Shown: one piece after another, positions 8,042 through 16,531 of the stretch | Layout of the letters: each line of letters starts with the position of its first letter | How positions within the stretch are numbered: the first letter of the stretch is position 1 | Assembly: GCF_001971585.1 (NCBI RefSeq) | Contig: NZ_CP019323.1 | Location: 1,292,053 to 1,356,052, forward strand | Length of the DNA: 64,000 bases | Direction: 5' to 3' | DNA from: Companilactobacillus allii | Lineage (GTDB): Bacteria; Bacillota; Bacilli; Lactobacillales; Lactobacillaceae | The notes under the pieces: generated by a model | Told to the model about the DNA's origin: nothing | The model's input: the letters and a program-made list of their open reading frames with translations, nothing else | Databases searched by the model: none | Made by a program: the position numbers and the translations under genes

Positions 8042-9058
8042 ATGCAATTTAATAGATCAATTACAGTAATCGACTCACATACAGCAGGTGAAGCCGCAAG
8101 AATTGTTACTGGTGGAATGCCAAAATTAATTGGTAATACCATTGCCGAAAAAAAGCAATATTTGATTGACCATTATGACAAAATCAGGACGTCCATTATG
8201 TTGGAACCAAGAGGACATAGCGAAATGTTTGGAGCATTTCTAATGGAACCGATTAATCCTGAAGCTGATTTTGGAATTGTTTTTATGGATACTGGTGGTT
8301 ATTTAAACATGTGTGGTCATAATACAATAGCTGCTGTTACGGCAATTGTTGAAACAGGCATGGTTGATGTTGAACCTGGTGCAAAGGATAAAAATGTCAA
8401 CCTAGATACTCCAGCTGGGCTAGTACGTGCTGTGGCTCATTTGCGAGGTGATCACGAAGTTGAAAGTGTGTCATTTAGAAATGTTCCATCATTCTTATAC
8501 AAGAAAGATGTAGAAGTAGATGTTCCTGATATAGGTAAAATAAAACTTGATATTTCGTTTGGTGGGAGTTTCTTTGCAATTTTACCTGTATCAGAGGTAA
8601 ATGAAAAAATAGATACACATAATGAACAAAAATTGGCTGAAGTTGGTATGAAAGTTCTTCATGCGGTTAATGAGCAAGTAAAGGTACAGCATCCAGAACT
8701 AAGTCATATCAAGACTGTTGATTTAGTTGAAATGTATGGTGAACCAAAGGATGATGAATCAACACTTCAAAATGTAGTTGTTTTTGGAGATGGACAAGTT
8801 GACAGATCTCCTTGTGGTACTGGTACAAGTGCAAAATTAGCGACATTGTACAGTAAAGATAAGTTGAAAATGAACGAAAAATTTGTTTATGAGAGTATTT
8901 TAGAGACCAAATTTTATGGACGTGTGGTAGAAGAGACAAAGGCAGGAAATATCCCAGCCATAATTCCTGAAATTACTGGTTCAGCCTGGATTACAGGATT
9001 TAATAACTTGGTATTTGATCCAACAGATCCATTAACAAATGGTTTTGAACTTAAATAG
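8042..9058 (+). CDS. prdF: Proline racemase PrdF
   Basis: Cofactor-independent racemase interconverting L- and D-proline, which feeds D-proline to PrdA/PrdB. It shows the proline racemase signature DTGGYLNMCGHN with the first catalytic Cys91. The second Cys258 lies in DRSPCGTGTSAK; this pair of cysteines acts as the two-base system. The N-terminus RSITVIDSHTAGE and length (338) are typical. The related 4-hydroxyproline epimerases share the fold, but the operon context favours proline as substrate. It lies 18 bp after prdE with SD AAGGGG. Confidence 0.93.
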   Translation: MQFNRSITVIDSHTAGEAARIVTGGMPKLIGNTIAEKKQYLIDHYDKIRTSIMLEPRGHSEMFGAFLMEPINPEADFGIVFMDTGGYLNMCGHNTIAAVTAIVETGMVDVEPGAKDKNVNLDTPAGLVRAVAHLRGDHEVESVSFRNVPSFLYKKDVEVDVPDIGKIKLDISFGGSFFAILPVSEVNEKIDTHNEQKLAEVGMKVLHAVNEQVKVQHPELSHIKTVDLVEMYGEPKDDESTLQNVVVFGDGQVDRSPCGTGTSAKLATLYSKDKLKMNEKFVYESILETKFYGRVVEETKAGNIPAIIPEITGSAWITGFNNLVFDPTDPLTNGFELK

Positions 9059-9070
9059 GGAGTGATTGTA

Positions 9071-9973
9071 ATGGTCTTAAGAATAGTTCAGATTACGTTG
9101 GCCGTCTTATTCTTATATGTTGCCATAATGTTTGGTAGAGATTATATAAAGCATAAGGATGTAAAGGATGGTAGTATTCCCGTTGCAGCGGGAATTGGAT
9201 TTATAGCCAATTTCTTTGATGCATTAGGAATTGGTAGTTATGCGCCAACTACATTAATGTTCAAAATCACTAAATACTTGAAATCTGACAAATTGATTCC
9301 AGGAACATTAACCGTAGCTTGTTCGATTCCGGTAATTGTTGAAGCAGTTATGTTTACTAGAACAATTAAAGTAGAAGGAACAACATTAATTTCTATGGTT
9401 ATTGCAGCTGGCTTGGGATCATTGATTGGTTCCAAAATAATGAATAAATTTGATGAAAAAATTATTAGAATTATTATGGGAATTGCACTAGTAGTTACAG
9501 CAGTATTAATGCTTTTATCACAGCTAGGAGTTCTTAGTGCTTTGGGTTCAGGAAATAAATCTATTGGACTTCATGGTATTGCTTTAGTTATTGCAATTGT
9601 TGGTAACTTTTTCCTCGGGGCATTGATGACAGCTGGTGTTGGTTTATACGCACCTTGCATGGCACTAGTTTATATGTTAGGAATGAGTCCAGCAGTGGCT
9701 TTTCCTATTATGATGACGTCATGTGCAGTATTAATGCCGATAGCTAGTAGAGAATTCATTAAATCTGGTAATTACAGTCGTAAAGGTAGTCTTGGTATTA
9801 CCATTGGTGGAATTATTGGTGTTGCAATTGCGGTTTACTTTGTTAAGAGCCTTGATTTATACATATTGACATGGTTAATTATCGTTGTTGTTACATACAC
9901 AGGTGCATCAATGTTATATCAAGGATTAAAGCAAAAAAATAAAGCTGTTACTGCCGAAAGTGAAGAAGCCTAA
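9071..9973 (+). CDS. TSUP (TauE/SafE) family membrane permease
   Basis: A hydrophobic protein of 300 residues with about eight membrane segments arranged as two repeats. Each repeat has the glycine-rich G.GIGFIANFFDALGIGSYAP / MTAGVGLYAPCMAL style motif of the TauE/SafE sulfite-exporter family. Family members move small anions such as sulfite, sulfonates or organic acids. Here it sits between prdF and selD in the same operon, so a role in moving a selenium oxyanion, proline or the 5-aminovalerate product is possible but unproven. I start it at ATG 9071, with GGGAG 7-11 nt upstream, rather than the upstream GTG at 9062. Confidence 0.75.
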   Translation: MVLRIVQITLAVLFLYVAIMFGRDYIKHKDVKDGSIPVAAGIGFIANFFDALGIGSYAPTTLMFKITKYLKSDKLIPGTLTVACSIPVIVEAVMFTRTIKVEGTTLISMVIAAGLGSLIGSKIMNKFDEKIIRIIMGIALVVTAVLMLLSQLGVLSALGSGNKSIGLHGIALVIAIVGNFFLGALMTAGVGLYAPCMALVYMLGMSPAVAFPIMMTSCAVLMPIASREFIKSGNYSRKGSLGITIGGIIGVAIAVYFVKSLDLYILTWLIIVVVTYTGASMLYQGLKQKNKAVTAESEEA

Positions 9974-10005
9974 AAAATTGTTTATGTACAGAAAGGAAAA
10001 TTATT

Positions 10006-11028
10006 ATGGATTCAGCTGATAAATTAATTGTTTGTGGTGGTTGTAATGCAAAGTTAGGTCCAGGAAAATTAGAGAATATTTTGAAAGATCTACATCAAGA
10101 TAAACAGAATAATATCATGGTGGATTTTGAAACAACTGATGATGCAGCCATTATAAAAGTTAATGATGAGACAGCAATTATTCAAACCTTAGATTTCTTT
10201 CCATCAATGGTAAATGATCCATATTTATTCGGACAAATTGCTGCAACCAATGCCTTGAGTGATGTTTGGGCAATGGGTGGCACAGTTGTTTCAGCATTAA
10301 ATATTGTTTGTTTTCCTCAGGAAATGAATCAATCTATTTTGAAGAAAATTCTTCAGGGTGGATTAGACAAAGTTGTTGAATCTGGTGGTTTTTTAGCTGG
10401 TGGACATTCGATTCAAGATCAACGTCCTAAATACGGACTATCGGTTAATGGAATTATTTCACCTAAAAAAATCATGAGAAATGATACCTGTAAAGCAGGG
10501 GATGATTTGATTCTAACTAAACCGTTAGGTGTGGGAATTATTACTGGTGCATACGCTGTAGGTGAGACTAGTGAGAAAGCCTTTCAATCAGCTACTGAAT
10601 CTATGACGACTTTAAACAAATATGCATCTGAAATAATTCGTAAATATCCTGTTAGTGCCTGTACGGATGTAACAGGATTTGGATTATTAGGACATCTTAA
10701 TGAATTTCTGCATAATGAATTTTCCGCTGAATTAAATTCAGCTGATATTCCGATTTTACCTTCTGCATACGAATGCGCTGAGGAATTATTAGTTACTGGT
10801 GGAGGACAACGAAATCGTAACTTCCTAAATGGTAAGATTAATTTCACTTTTGAAGATAATGCTTTAGAAGAAGTGCTTTATGATCCACAAACTTCAGGTG
10901 GTTTATTATTCAGTATTGATCCTGAATACACCGATGAAGTTTTGGAAAAGTTAAATAAATTAACGCTTAAGAGTTCTTGTATTGGAAAAGTTGTTGATAA
11001 AGGTAATTATGAGATTACTGTAAATTAA
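10006..11028 (+). CDS. selD: Selenophosphate synthetase
   Basis: Makes selenophosphate from selenide and ATP, the selenium donor for SelA. The N-terminus CGGCNAKLGPGKLE carries the expected catalytic pair Cys13 and Lys16, matching Cys17/Lys20 of E. coli SelD. Cys is used where some homologues have Sec. Metal/ATP residues appear in DDAAI and in the GHSI and DVTGFGLLGH segments. Length 340 is normal. SD AGGAAA precedes the ATG. It begins the selenium half of the operon, immediately after the transporter gene. Confidence 0.96.
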   Translation: MDSADKLIVCGGCNAKLGPGKLENILKDLHQDKQNNIMVDFETTDDAAIIKVNDETAIIQTLDFFPSMVNDPYLFGQIAATNALSDVWAMGGTVVSALNIVCFPQEMNQSILKKILQGGLDKVVESGGFLAGGHSIQDQRPKYGLSVNGIISPKKIMRNDTCKAGDDLILTKPLGVGIITGAYAVGETSEKAFQSATESMTTLNKYASEIIRKYPVSACTDVTGFGLLGHLNEFLHNEFSAELNSADIPILPSAYECAEELLVTGGGQRNRNFLNGKINFTFEDNALEEVLYDPQTSGGLLFSIDPEYTDEVLEKLNKLTLKSSCIGKVVDKGNYEITVN

Positions 11029-11040
11029 TTAACGTATAAG

Positions 11041-11107
11041 TCATTGGATTAAAATTCCAATGATTTATTACGACAGATAATAACCGATAATAGTTTTTGT
11101 CTGTCGT
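11041..11107 (+). promoter_or_regulatory. Two intergenic hairpins between selD and yedF
   Basis: Stem TCATTGGA/TCCAATGA (11041-11063) is followed by stem ACGACAGA/TCTGTCGT (11070-11107) with a 22-nt loop. Neither has a terminal U run, so they are more likely mRNA processing or stability elements than terminators. Confidence 0.4.
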
Positions 11108-11151
11108 AGTAAATCAGAGGGTATCTATATAAAAAACGAGGAGAATTGATT

Positions 11152-11745
11152 ATGGAAAAAATAAATGCATTGGGAAAAGTTTGTCCAACACCAATTATTA
11201 TGTCAAGAAAGGCCTTAAAATCTACAGATGAAATTGTGATTACTGTTGATGATGATATGGCACCACAAAACTTAAAAAAGTTGGCTGATCAAAAAGGTTA
11301 TGACTATAAAGTAGATAAGAAAGATGATGGAACATTTGACGTTTATCTAAAAAATGATCCTGACAAAGTCAATGAAGAAGCAAAATCAAAGCTTAATGAT
11401 CAAGGTGAGTCATATGTTGTAGTTATCAATACTGACGTTATGGGACATGGTGATGATACTTTAGGGAAAAACTTATTACATATGTTTGTTTATTCTCTTA
11501 CAGAGCAAGATGTTCTGCCAGATAAGATTCTTTGCTATAACGGTGGAGTTAAGTTATTAGTTGAAGGCTCAGATTATTTGGATGATTTAAAAGCTCTAGA
11601 AGAAGCGGGAGTTGAAATTTCTGGATGTGGTGCCTGTCTTGATTATTATGGACTCAAAGATAAACTTGCAGTTGGTTCGATTAGCAATATGTTTGAAATT
11701 GTGCAAGTAATGACGAAAACAAACCGTGTTGTAAGACCAGACTAG
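11152..11745 (+). CDS. yedF: YedF-type selenium metabolism protein (TusA domain plus DsrE-like domain)
   Basis: The N-terminal 70 residues are a TusA/SirA sulfur-carrier domain with the invariant GKVCPTPI motif (Cys about residue 10). The C-terminal part (about 80-197) is DsrE/F-like and ends with a GCGACLDYYGL cysteine pair. This fusion occurs in bacteria that have selD and is annotated as a selenium metabolism YedF protein. It probably carries or relays selenide or persulfide to SelD. The start is ATG 11152 with SD CGAGGAGA 7 nt upstream. It lies 10 bp before the DUF3343 gene. Confidence 0.88.
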   Translation: MEKINALGKVCPTPIIMSRKALKSTDEIVITVDDDMAPQNLKKLADQKGYDYKVDKKDDGTFDVYLKNDPDKVNEEAKSKLNDQGESYVVVINTDVMGHGDDTLGKNLLHMFVYSLTEQDVLPDKILCYNGGVKLLVEGSDYLDDLKALEEAGVEISGCGACLDYYGLKDKLAVGSISNMFEIVQVMTKTNRVVRPD

Positions 11746-11755
11746 AGGAACAAGA

Positions 11756-12025
11756 ATGAAAAATGAATTTGGATTAGTGACATTTAAATCGACCCATCAA
11801 GCAATAAAGGTTAAAGAATTACTTGATGGAAATGAAGAATATAAGGCAAATATTATTTCTACACCTGGACAAATTTCTGCTGGTTGTGGAATGAGTTTAA
11901 GATTCAACTATGATAAAAAAGAATCTTTAAAAGAAATGCTAAATGATAAAAGTCTAGGGTATCAAAATATCTATAAAGGAACTCGTTCTATAGGTGTTAG
12001 AAGTACATATACGCTGGATAATTAG
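11756..12025 (+). CDS. DUF3343 small protein, putative Se/S carrier
   Basis: An 89-residue protein with the DUF3343 look: N-terminal FGLVTFKSTHQAIKVKELL, then a conserved central ISAGCGMSLRF containing the single cysteine at about residue 43. Members of this family recur next to selD, yedF and the EF2568-type aminotransferase, and are proposed to handle selenium or sulfur. It lies between yedF (10 bp) and selB (8 bp). No experimental role is known to me. Confidence 0.8.
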   Translation: MKNEFGLVTFKSTHQAIKVKELLDGNEEYKANIISTPGQISAGCGMSLRFNYDKKESLKEMLNDKSLGYQNIYKGTRSIGVRSTYTLDN

Positions 12026-12033
12026 GTGATACT

Positions 12034-13938
12034 ATGGAAAAGATTGGTCAAGATCAAATAATTATTGCTACTGCTGGTCACGTTGACCACGGGAAAACAA
12101 CTTTAATTAAAGCGTTAACAGGTATCGACACAGATACAACAGCTGCTGAAAAAAAGCGTGGTTTAACAATCAACTTGGGATTCGCATTTTTTGATTTGCC
12201 ACATCATCAACAAGTTGGAATAGTTGATGTTCCAGGACATGAAAAATTTTTAAAAAATATGATTGCCGGATTAAGCGGTATTGATCTGGTTTTATTAGTT
12301 ATTGATGTTAACGAAAGTATAATGCCACAAACTCGTGAGCATGTTGATATTATGTCGCTATTGGGAATTGAAAACTACATTGTAGTCTTAAGTAAGATTG
12401 ATACTGTTGATGATGTGTTTAAAGAACTAGTTGTTGATGATGTACAAAATTTTCTAGATGAACATAATATTAAAGCTCCAATTATAGGAGTAGATGCAAT
12501 TAGTGGTACTGGGATGAAGGAACTTATTTCAGTAATGGATGAAAAGGTTGATACCATTACACATACAAATAATAATGGTATACCAAGAATTAATGTCGAT
12601 AGATCCTTCTCTATCAAAGGATTTGGGACAATTGTTACTGGGACTTTACTCGAAGGTGAAGTTCATAATGGTATGACTTTAGAGGTATTTCCTAGTGGTA
12701 AGGAAACTAAAATTAGAAATATTCAAGTTCATGATAAAAATGTAACTGAGGCACTTCCTGGGACTAGAACGGCAATTAATTTAACAAATTTAAAACCCGA
12801 TGAAATAAAAAGAGGAAGTGTTCTAACAACATCGAAAAATATTAAACCTACATGGATGCTAGATGTAGATTTTAAAATGTTACCAGATAAAGATGCTGAC
12901 TATATTAGACTTTGGAGCAGAGTTAGGGTTTATCTTGGTGCTAGAGAGATTATAGCAAGGGTTGTTCCTTTAGGAGAGGATGAAATTGATCCTAGTAAGA
13001 ATAATTATTTACAATTAAGACTGGAAGAACCAGTTGCTGTTAAAAAGGGAGATCGCTACATATTACGCACATATTCTCCAATGAATTTAATTGGTGGCGG
13101 TACAGTCCTTGAACCAAATCCCACTAAGCATCGTCGCTTTAATGACCAAATTTTGAAGAATCTTTCAGTTCAGGCTTCAGGTAATCAAGAAGATATGCTA
13201 TTAGATTTCTTGAATAATCAAAGTGAACTGGGCTGCACTAAAGAAGGCATTGCAGATTATTTAAATATCTCGATTCAAAGTGTCAATGAAGTGGTTGATT
13301 CATTGTTGTCTGAAAATAAGGTTGTAAATGTTCTAGACGTAGTGGTATCTAAATCTAGATTGGATGAGTTCAAAAATAATATTTTAGATACAGTATGGAA
13401 TTATCATAAAAAACATCGTTTACAAAAAGGCATGCCTAAAGAGGAATTACTTGTTAATTTTAAAAACATTATATCTGGAAAGATAATTGAAAACGTGTTA
13501 AATCAAATGATTGGCGATAATCAAATAAAAATTTTGGGATCCATTGTTTCAGCAAGTGATTTTGAAGTTAAATACAATGATTATCAGAGAAAAGCTTATA
13601 ACCAAATCATTGATTCATTGAAAGCAAATCCCTTAATGCCACCCAATGATGATGATATTTTACAATCGGATAAGACAAAAATTGAAGTTTTTAAATCATT
13701 AGAGGGTAATGAAATAATCAGACTAAGTGAACAAAATGTAATGTTAAAATCGGCCTTTGAATCGGCTGTTGTTAAAGTTGTGGATTATTTGAAAGAAAAT
13801 CAAACTATGACTTTGGCAGAATTTAGGGACTTAACAGGTGCTAGTCGTAAGTATGGAATGTTGATATTAGAAAGTATGGACAAACAAGGAATTACTAGAC
13901 GTAAGGAAAATATGAGAGTTTTAGTAAAGAAGGAATAG
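12034..13938 (+). CDS. selB: Selenocysteine-specific elongation factor SelB
   Basis: GTPase that brings Sec-tRNA(Sec) to UGA codons next to SECIS hairpins. G motifs seen: GHVDHGKTT (about residues 15-23), DVPGHE (about 65-70) and LSKID (about 118-122). The switch/GI region GLTINLGFAF is the SelB form rather than EF-Tu. Domains II/III follow to about 360. The C-terminal winged-helix repeats (about 380-634) bind the SECIS RNA. Length 634 is normal. The final stop overlaps an alternative GTG of the next gene. Confidence 0.97.
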   Translation: MEKIGQDQIIIATAGHVDHGKTTLIKALTGIDTDTTAAEKKRGLTINLGFAFFDLPHHQQVGIVDVPGHEKFLKNMIAGLSGIDLVLLVIDVNESIMPQTREHVDIMSLLGIENYIVVLSKIDTVDDVFKELVVDDVQNFLDEHNIKAPIIGVDAISGTGMKELISVMDEKVDTITHTNNNGIPRINVDRSFSIKGFGTIVTGTLLEGEVHNGMTLEVFPSGKETKIRNIQVHDKNVTEALPGTRTAINLTNLKPDEIKRGSVLTTSKNIKPTWMLDVDFKMLPDKDADYIRLWSRVRVYLGAREIIARVVPLGEDEIDPSKNNYLQLRLEEPVAVKKGDRYILRTYSPMNLIGGGTVLEPNPTKHRRFNDQILKNLSVQASGNQEDMLLDFLNNQSELGCTKEGIADYLNISIQSVNEVVDSLLSENKVVNVLDVVVSKSRLDEFKNNILDTVWNYHKKHRLQKGMPKEELLVNFKNIISGKIIENVLNQMIGDNQIKILGSIVSASDFEVKYNDYQRKAYNQIIDSLKANPLMPPNDDDILQSDKTKIEVFKSLEGNEIIRLSEQNVMLKSAFESAVVKVVDYLKENQTMTLAEFRDLTGASRKYGMLILESMDKQGITRRKENMRVLVKKE

Positions 13939-13940
13939 TG

Positions 13941-15098
13941 ATGATTTATTTTGATAATGCTGCAACCACTGCTATAAAGCCTGAAAGCGTTGGTAAAACA
14001 ATGTCAGACGTTTTAACTAGTGGTCATTTTGGTAACCCAGGACGTGATTCTTCAAACTATAGTGTTAATAGCAGCTTATTAGTAGAACAAACAAGAGAAA
14101 AAATAGCGCAACTATTCAATGTCCCTTCGAGCGATTTTGTCATGTTTACTAGCAATGCAACTGATAGCTTAAATACTACTTTGAAAGGATTACTAAAACC
14201 TGGAGATCATGTTATTTCTACAAATTACGAACATAATTCCGTTATAAGGCCTTTAGAGCAATTAAGAAGAAATAATGTAGATATTGATTATGTTCCATTT
14301 GATACTGAAACTGGAGTTATAAATATCGAAGATTTTGAGACGAGAATTAAAAGTAATACTAAAGCTATTGTTTGTACATATGCTTCAAATGTAACTGGTT
14401 ATGTTTTACCTATTGATAATATTGGTAAACTTTGTAAGAAATATAACTTATTATTTATTGTTGATGCCGCACAGAGTGCGGGTTTTATTGATATTGATAT
14501 TCAAAAGCAAGGTATTGATGTACTTTGCTTTACAGGTCACAAATCGCTTTATGGACCACAAGGTACAGGTGGAATTTGCTTGAAAGAGAGTCTACCAATT
14601 GAACCCTTAAAAAGTGGTGGAACGGGCATTGATTCATTTAATAGTAATATGCCAGATGAATTTCCGACTAGATTGGAAGCGGGGACTATGAATGTTCCCG
14701 GTATTGCAGGATTATATGAAGGAATTGATTATATACTTAAATACGGATTAAATAATATTCGTCAATATGTCATTGGCTTAACTGATGAAGCAATAGATGG
14801 GTTGGATAAATATCCTGAAGTAAAGATTTATACTCCCAGAACAGGCTTAAGAACTGGTGTTATTGCTTTTAATGTCGGTGATTTAAATTCTGCTGAAGTT
14901 GGTCAGTGGCTATGGGATGAATATCAAATTGCAAATAGAACAGGTGCACATTGTGCACCAAAAGTCTTGGAGAGCTTTAATCTGGTAGAACAAGGTATTG
15001 TCAGATTATCTTTTTCAAGTTTTAATACCTCTGAAGAAATAAAGGTATTTCTAGGAGCAATGGAAGAACTTATTATTGAATACAGAAAGGAAATCTAA
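13941..15098 (+). CDS. Cysteine desulfurase-like class V aminotransferase (EF2568 type)
   Basis: PLP-dependent class V aminotransferase of 385 residues. PLP lysine 201 lies in FTGHKSLYGPQG, and a catalytic-type Cys338 in RTGAHCAPK matches the desulfurase active-site cysteine. N-terminal IYFDNAATT is standard. The subgroup found with selD/yedF/DUF3343 is related to Enterococcus EF2568 and is thought to release selenium or sulfur from (seleno)cysteine for SelD. ATG 13941 has SD AAGGA 6 nt upstream. Its TAA overlaps the selA ATG by 1 nt. Confidence 0.87.
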   Translation: MIYFDNAATTAIKPESVGKTMSDVLTSGHFGNPGRDSSNYSVNSSLLVEQTREKIAQLFNVPSSDFVMFTSNATDSLNTTLKGLLKPGDHVISTNYEHNSVIRPLEQLRRNNVDIDYVPFDTETGVINIEDFETRIKSNTKAIVCTYASNVTGYVLPIDNIGKLCKKYNLLFIVDAAQSAGFIDIDIQKQGIDVLCFTGHKSLYGPQGTGGICLKESLPIEPLKSGGTGIDSFNSNMPDEFPTRLEAGTMNVPGIAGLYEGIDYILKYGLNNIRQYVIGLTDEAIDGLDKYPEVKIYTPRTGLRTGVIAFNVGDLNSAEVGQWLWDEYQIANRTGAHCAPKVLESFNLVEQGIVRLSFSSFNTSEEIKVFLGAMEELIIEYRKEI

Positions 15099-16477
15099 TG
15101 GATTCTAAAATATTACTTAGAAAATTACCTTCTGTAAATGATTTATTAAATTTGGATAAAATTGAATTTTGGAACCAAAATCATGATTTAGTAGAAATTA
15201 AATCAGCAATAACTCAGGTCTTGAATGAAACACGTCGAAGTATTCTAACTAATGAATTTCAAAATGATATTGATATTCCTTATTTTGAGAATGCAATAGA
15301 AAAAATTTTAAGAGATAATAGAGTAAGTGAGTTACAACCTGTAGTTAATGCAACTGGTGTTATTTTACATACGAATTTAGGACGTGCAAAATTAGCTATT
15401 GAGGCACAAGAGAGCCTTGCTTTAATGTCAGGGCATTCTACTAACCTAGAATATGATATTACTCAAGGAAAACGTGGTGACCGCTATAAGGTAATTGGTA
15501 AGTTGATTCATGAATTAACAGGCGCAGAGGATGCCATTGTTGTTAATAATAATGCTGCGGCTGTAATGCTTGTTTTAAGTACCTTATTTAACGGAAAAGA
15601 AGTTATTATTTCACGTGGCCAATTAGTTGAAATAGGTGGATCCTTTAGAGTCCCAGATATTATCACTTCTACTGGTGGTGTTTTAAAAGAAATTGGCACG
15701 ACTAATAAAACTCATATAAAAGATTATGAGGAAGCAATTAATGAAGATACTGGTGGAATACTATTGGTTCACACTAGCAATTATAAGTTGATTGGATTTA
15801 CTGAGACACCTAATTCTAATGAGCTAGCAAAAATTGCTCATAAAAATGATTTACCCTTGGTTAATGATCTTGGAAGTGGTTTGATGATTGATTTAAATAG
15901 CTACGGTTTATCTGAACCGACTATTAAACAAGAAGTTGAAAACTGTGACCTTGTTATGTTTTCTGGAGATAAATTATTGGGAGGCCCACAAGCTGGTATT
16001 ATAGCTGGCAAGAAAAAGTATATTGATAAATTGAAGCATAATCAGCTATTGAGGGCCCTACGTGTAGATAAAGCTACTTTGGCAGCTTTAGTTGCAACAT
16101 TAAAATTGTATAGAGATCCTAAAAAGGCTATTAAAAAAATTCCCGTATTACGAGATTTAACCATAAGTAAAGCTGAATTACAGTATAAGGCAGATACTTT
16201 AAAAGATAGAATTGACAGTGATACTAATTTTTCCGCTGAAGTTATAAATGGGACAACAGTCGTTGGGGGAGGAGCTTTTCCTGATGTAAAACTTCCAACA
16301 TTGTTAATAGATTTAAAATCCAATATTTCAGCAACAAAATTAAATGAATTATTAGCGTATGCTAAGTATCCAATAATTGCTCGTATTAGTCATGAAAATG
16401 TTTTGCTGGATATTAGAACAATTGATGAATCGGAGTTTGAAAAGGTCATTTCTGCATTGAATGAAATTAAAAACTAA
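15098..16477 (+). CDS. selA: L-seryl-tRNA(Sec) selenium transferase
   Basis: PLP enzyme converting Ser-tRNA(Sec) to Sec-tRNA(Sec) using selenophosphate. It shows the SelA N-terminal helical domain (LRKLPSVNDLL). The core signatures are VVNATGVILHTNLGRA (about 84-99) and NLEYD...RG. The PLP lysine is K292 in MFSGDKLLGGPQAG. Length 459 is typical. It is translationally coupled to the preceding desulfurase-like gene. Together with SelB, SelD and tRNA-Sec this completes the bacterial Sec pathway. Confidence 0.97.
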   Translation: MDSKILLRKLPSVNDLLNLDKIEFWNQNHDLVEIKSAITQVLNETRRSILTNEFQNDIDIPYFENAIEKILRDNRVSELQPVVNATGVILHTNLGRAKLAIEAQESLALMSGHSTNLEYDITQGKRGDRYKVIGKLIHELTGAEDAIVVNNNAAAVMLVLSTLFNGKEVIISRGQLVEIGGSFRVPDIITSTGGVLKEIGTTNKTHIKDYEEAINEDTGGILLVHTSNYKLIGFTETPNSNELAKIAHKNDLPLVNDLGSGLMIDLNSYGLSEPTIKQEVENCDLVMFSGDKLLGGPQAGIIAGKKKYIDKLKHNQLLRALRVDKATLAALVATLKLYRDPKKAIKKIPVLRDLTISKAELQYKADTLKDRIDSDTNFSAEVINGTTVVGGGAFPDVKLPTLLIDLKSNISATKLNELLAYAKYPIIARISHENVLLDIRTIDESEFEKVISALNEIKN

Positions 16478-16531
16478 GTAAGACATATTAATAAGAATCT
16501 TGAAATGATTTTTAGAAGGGAGGAAAGCAAA

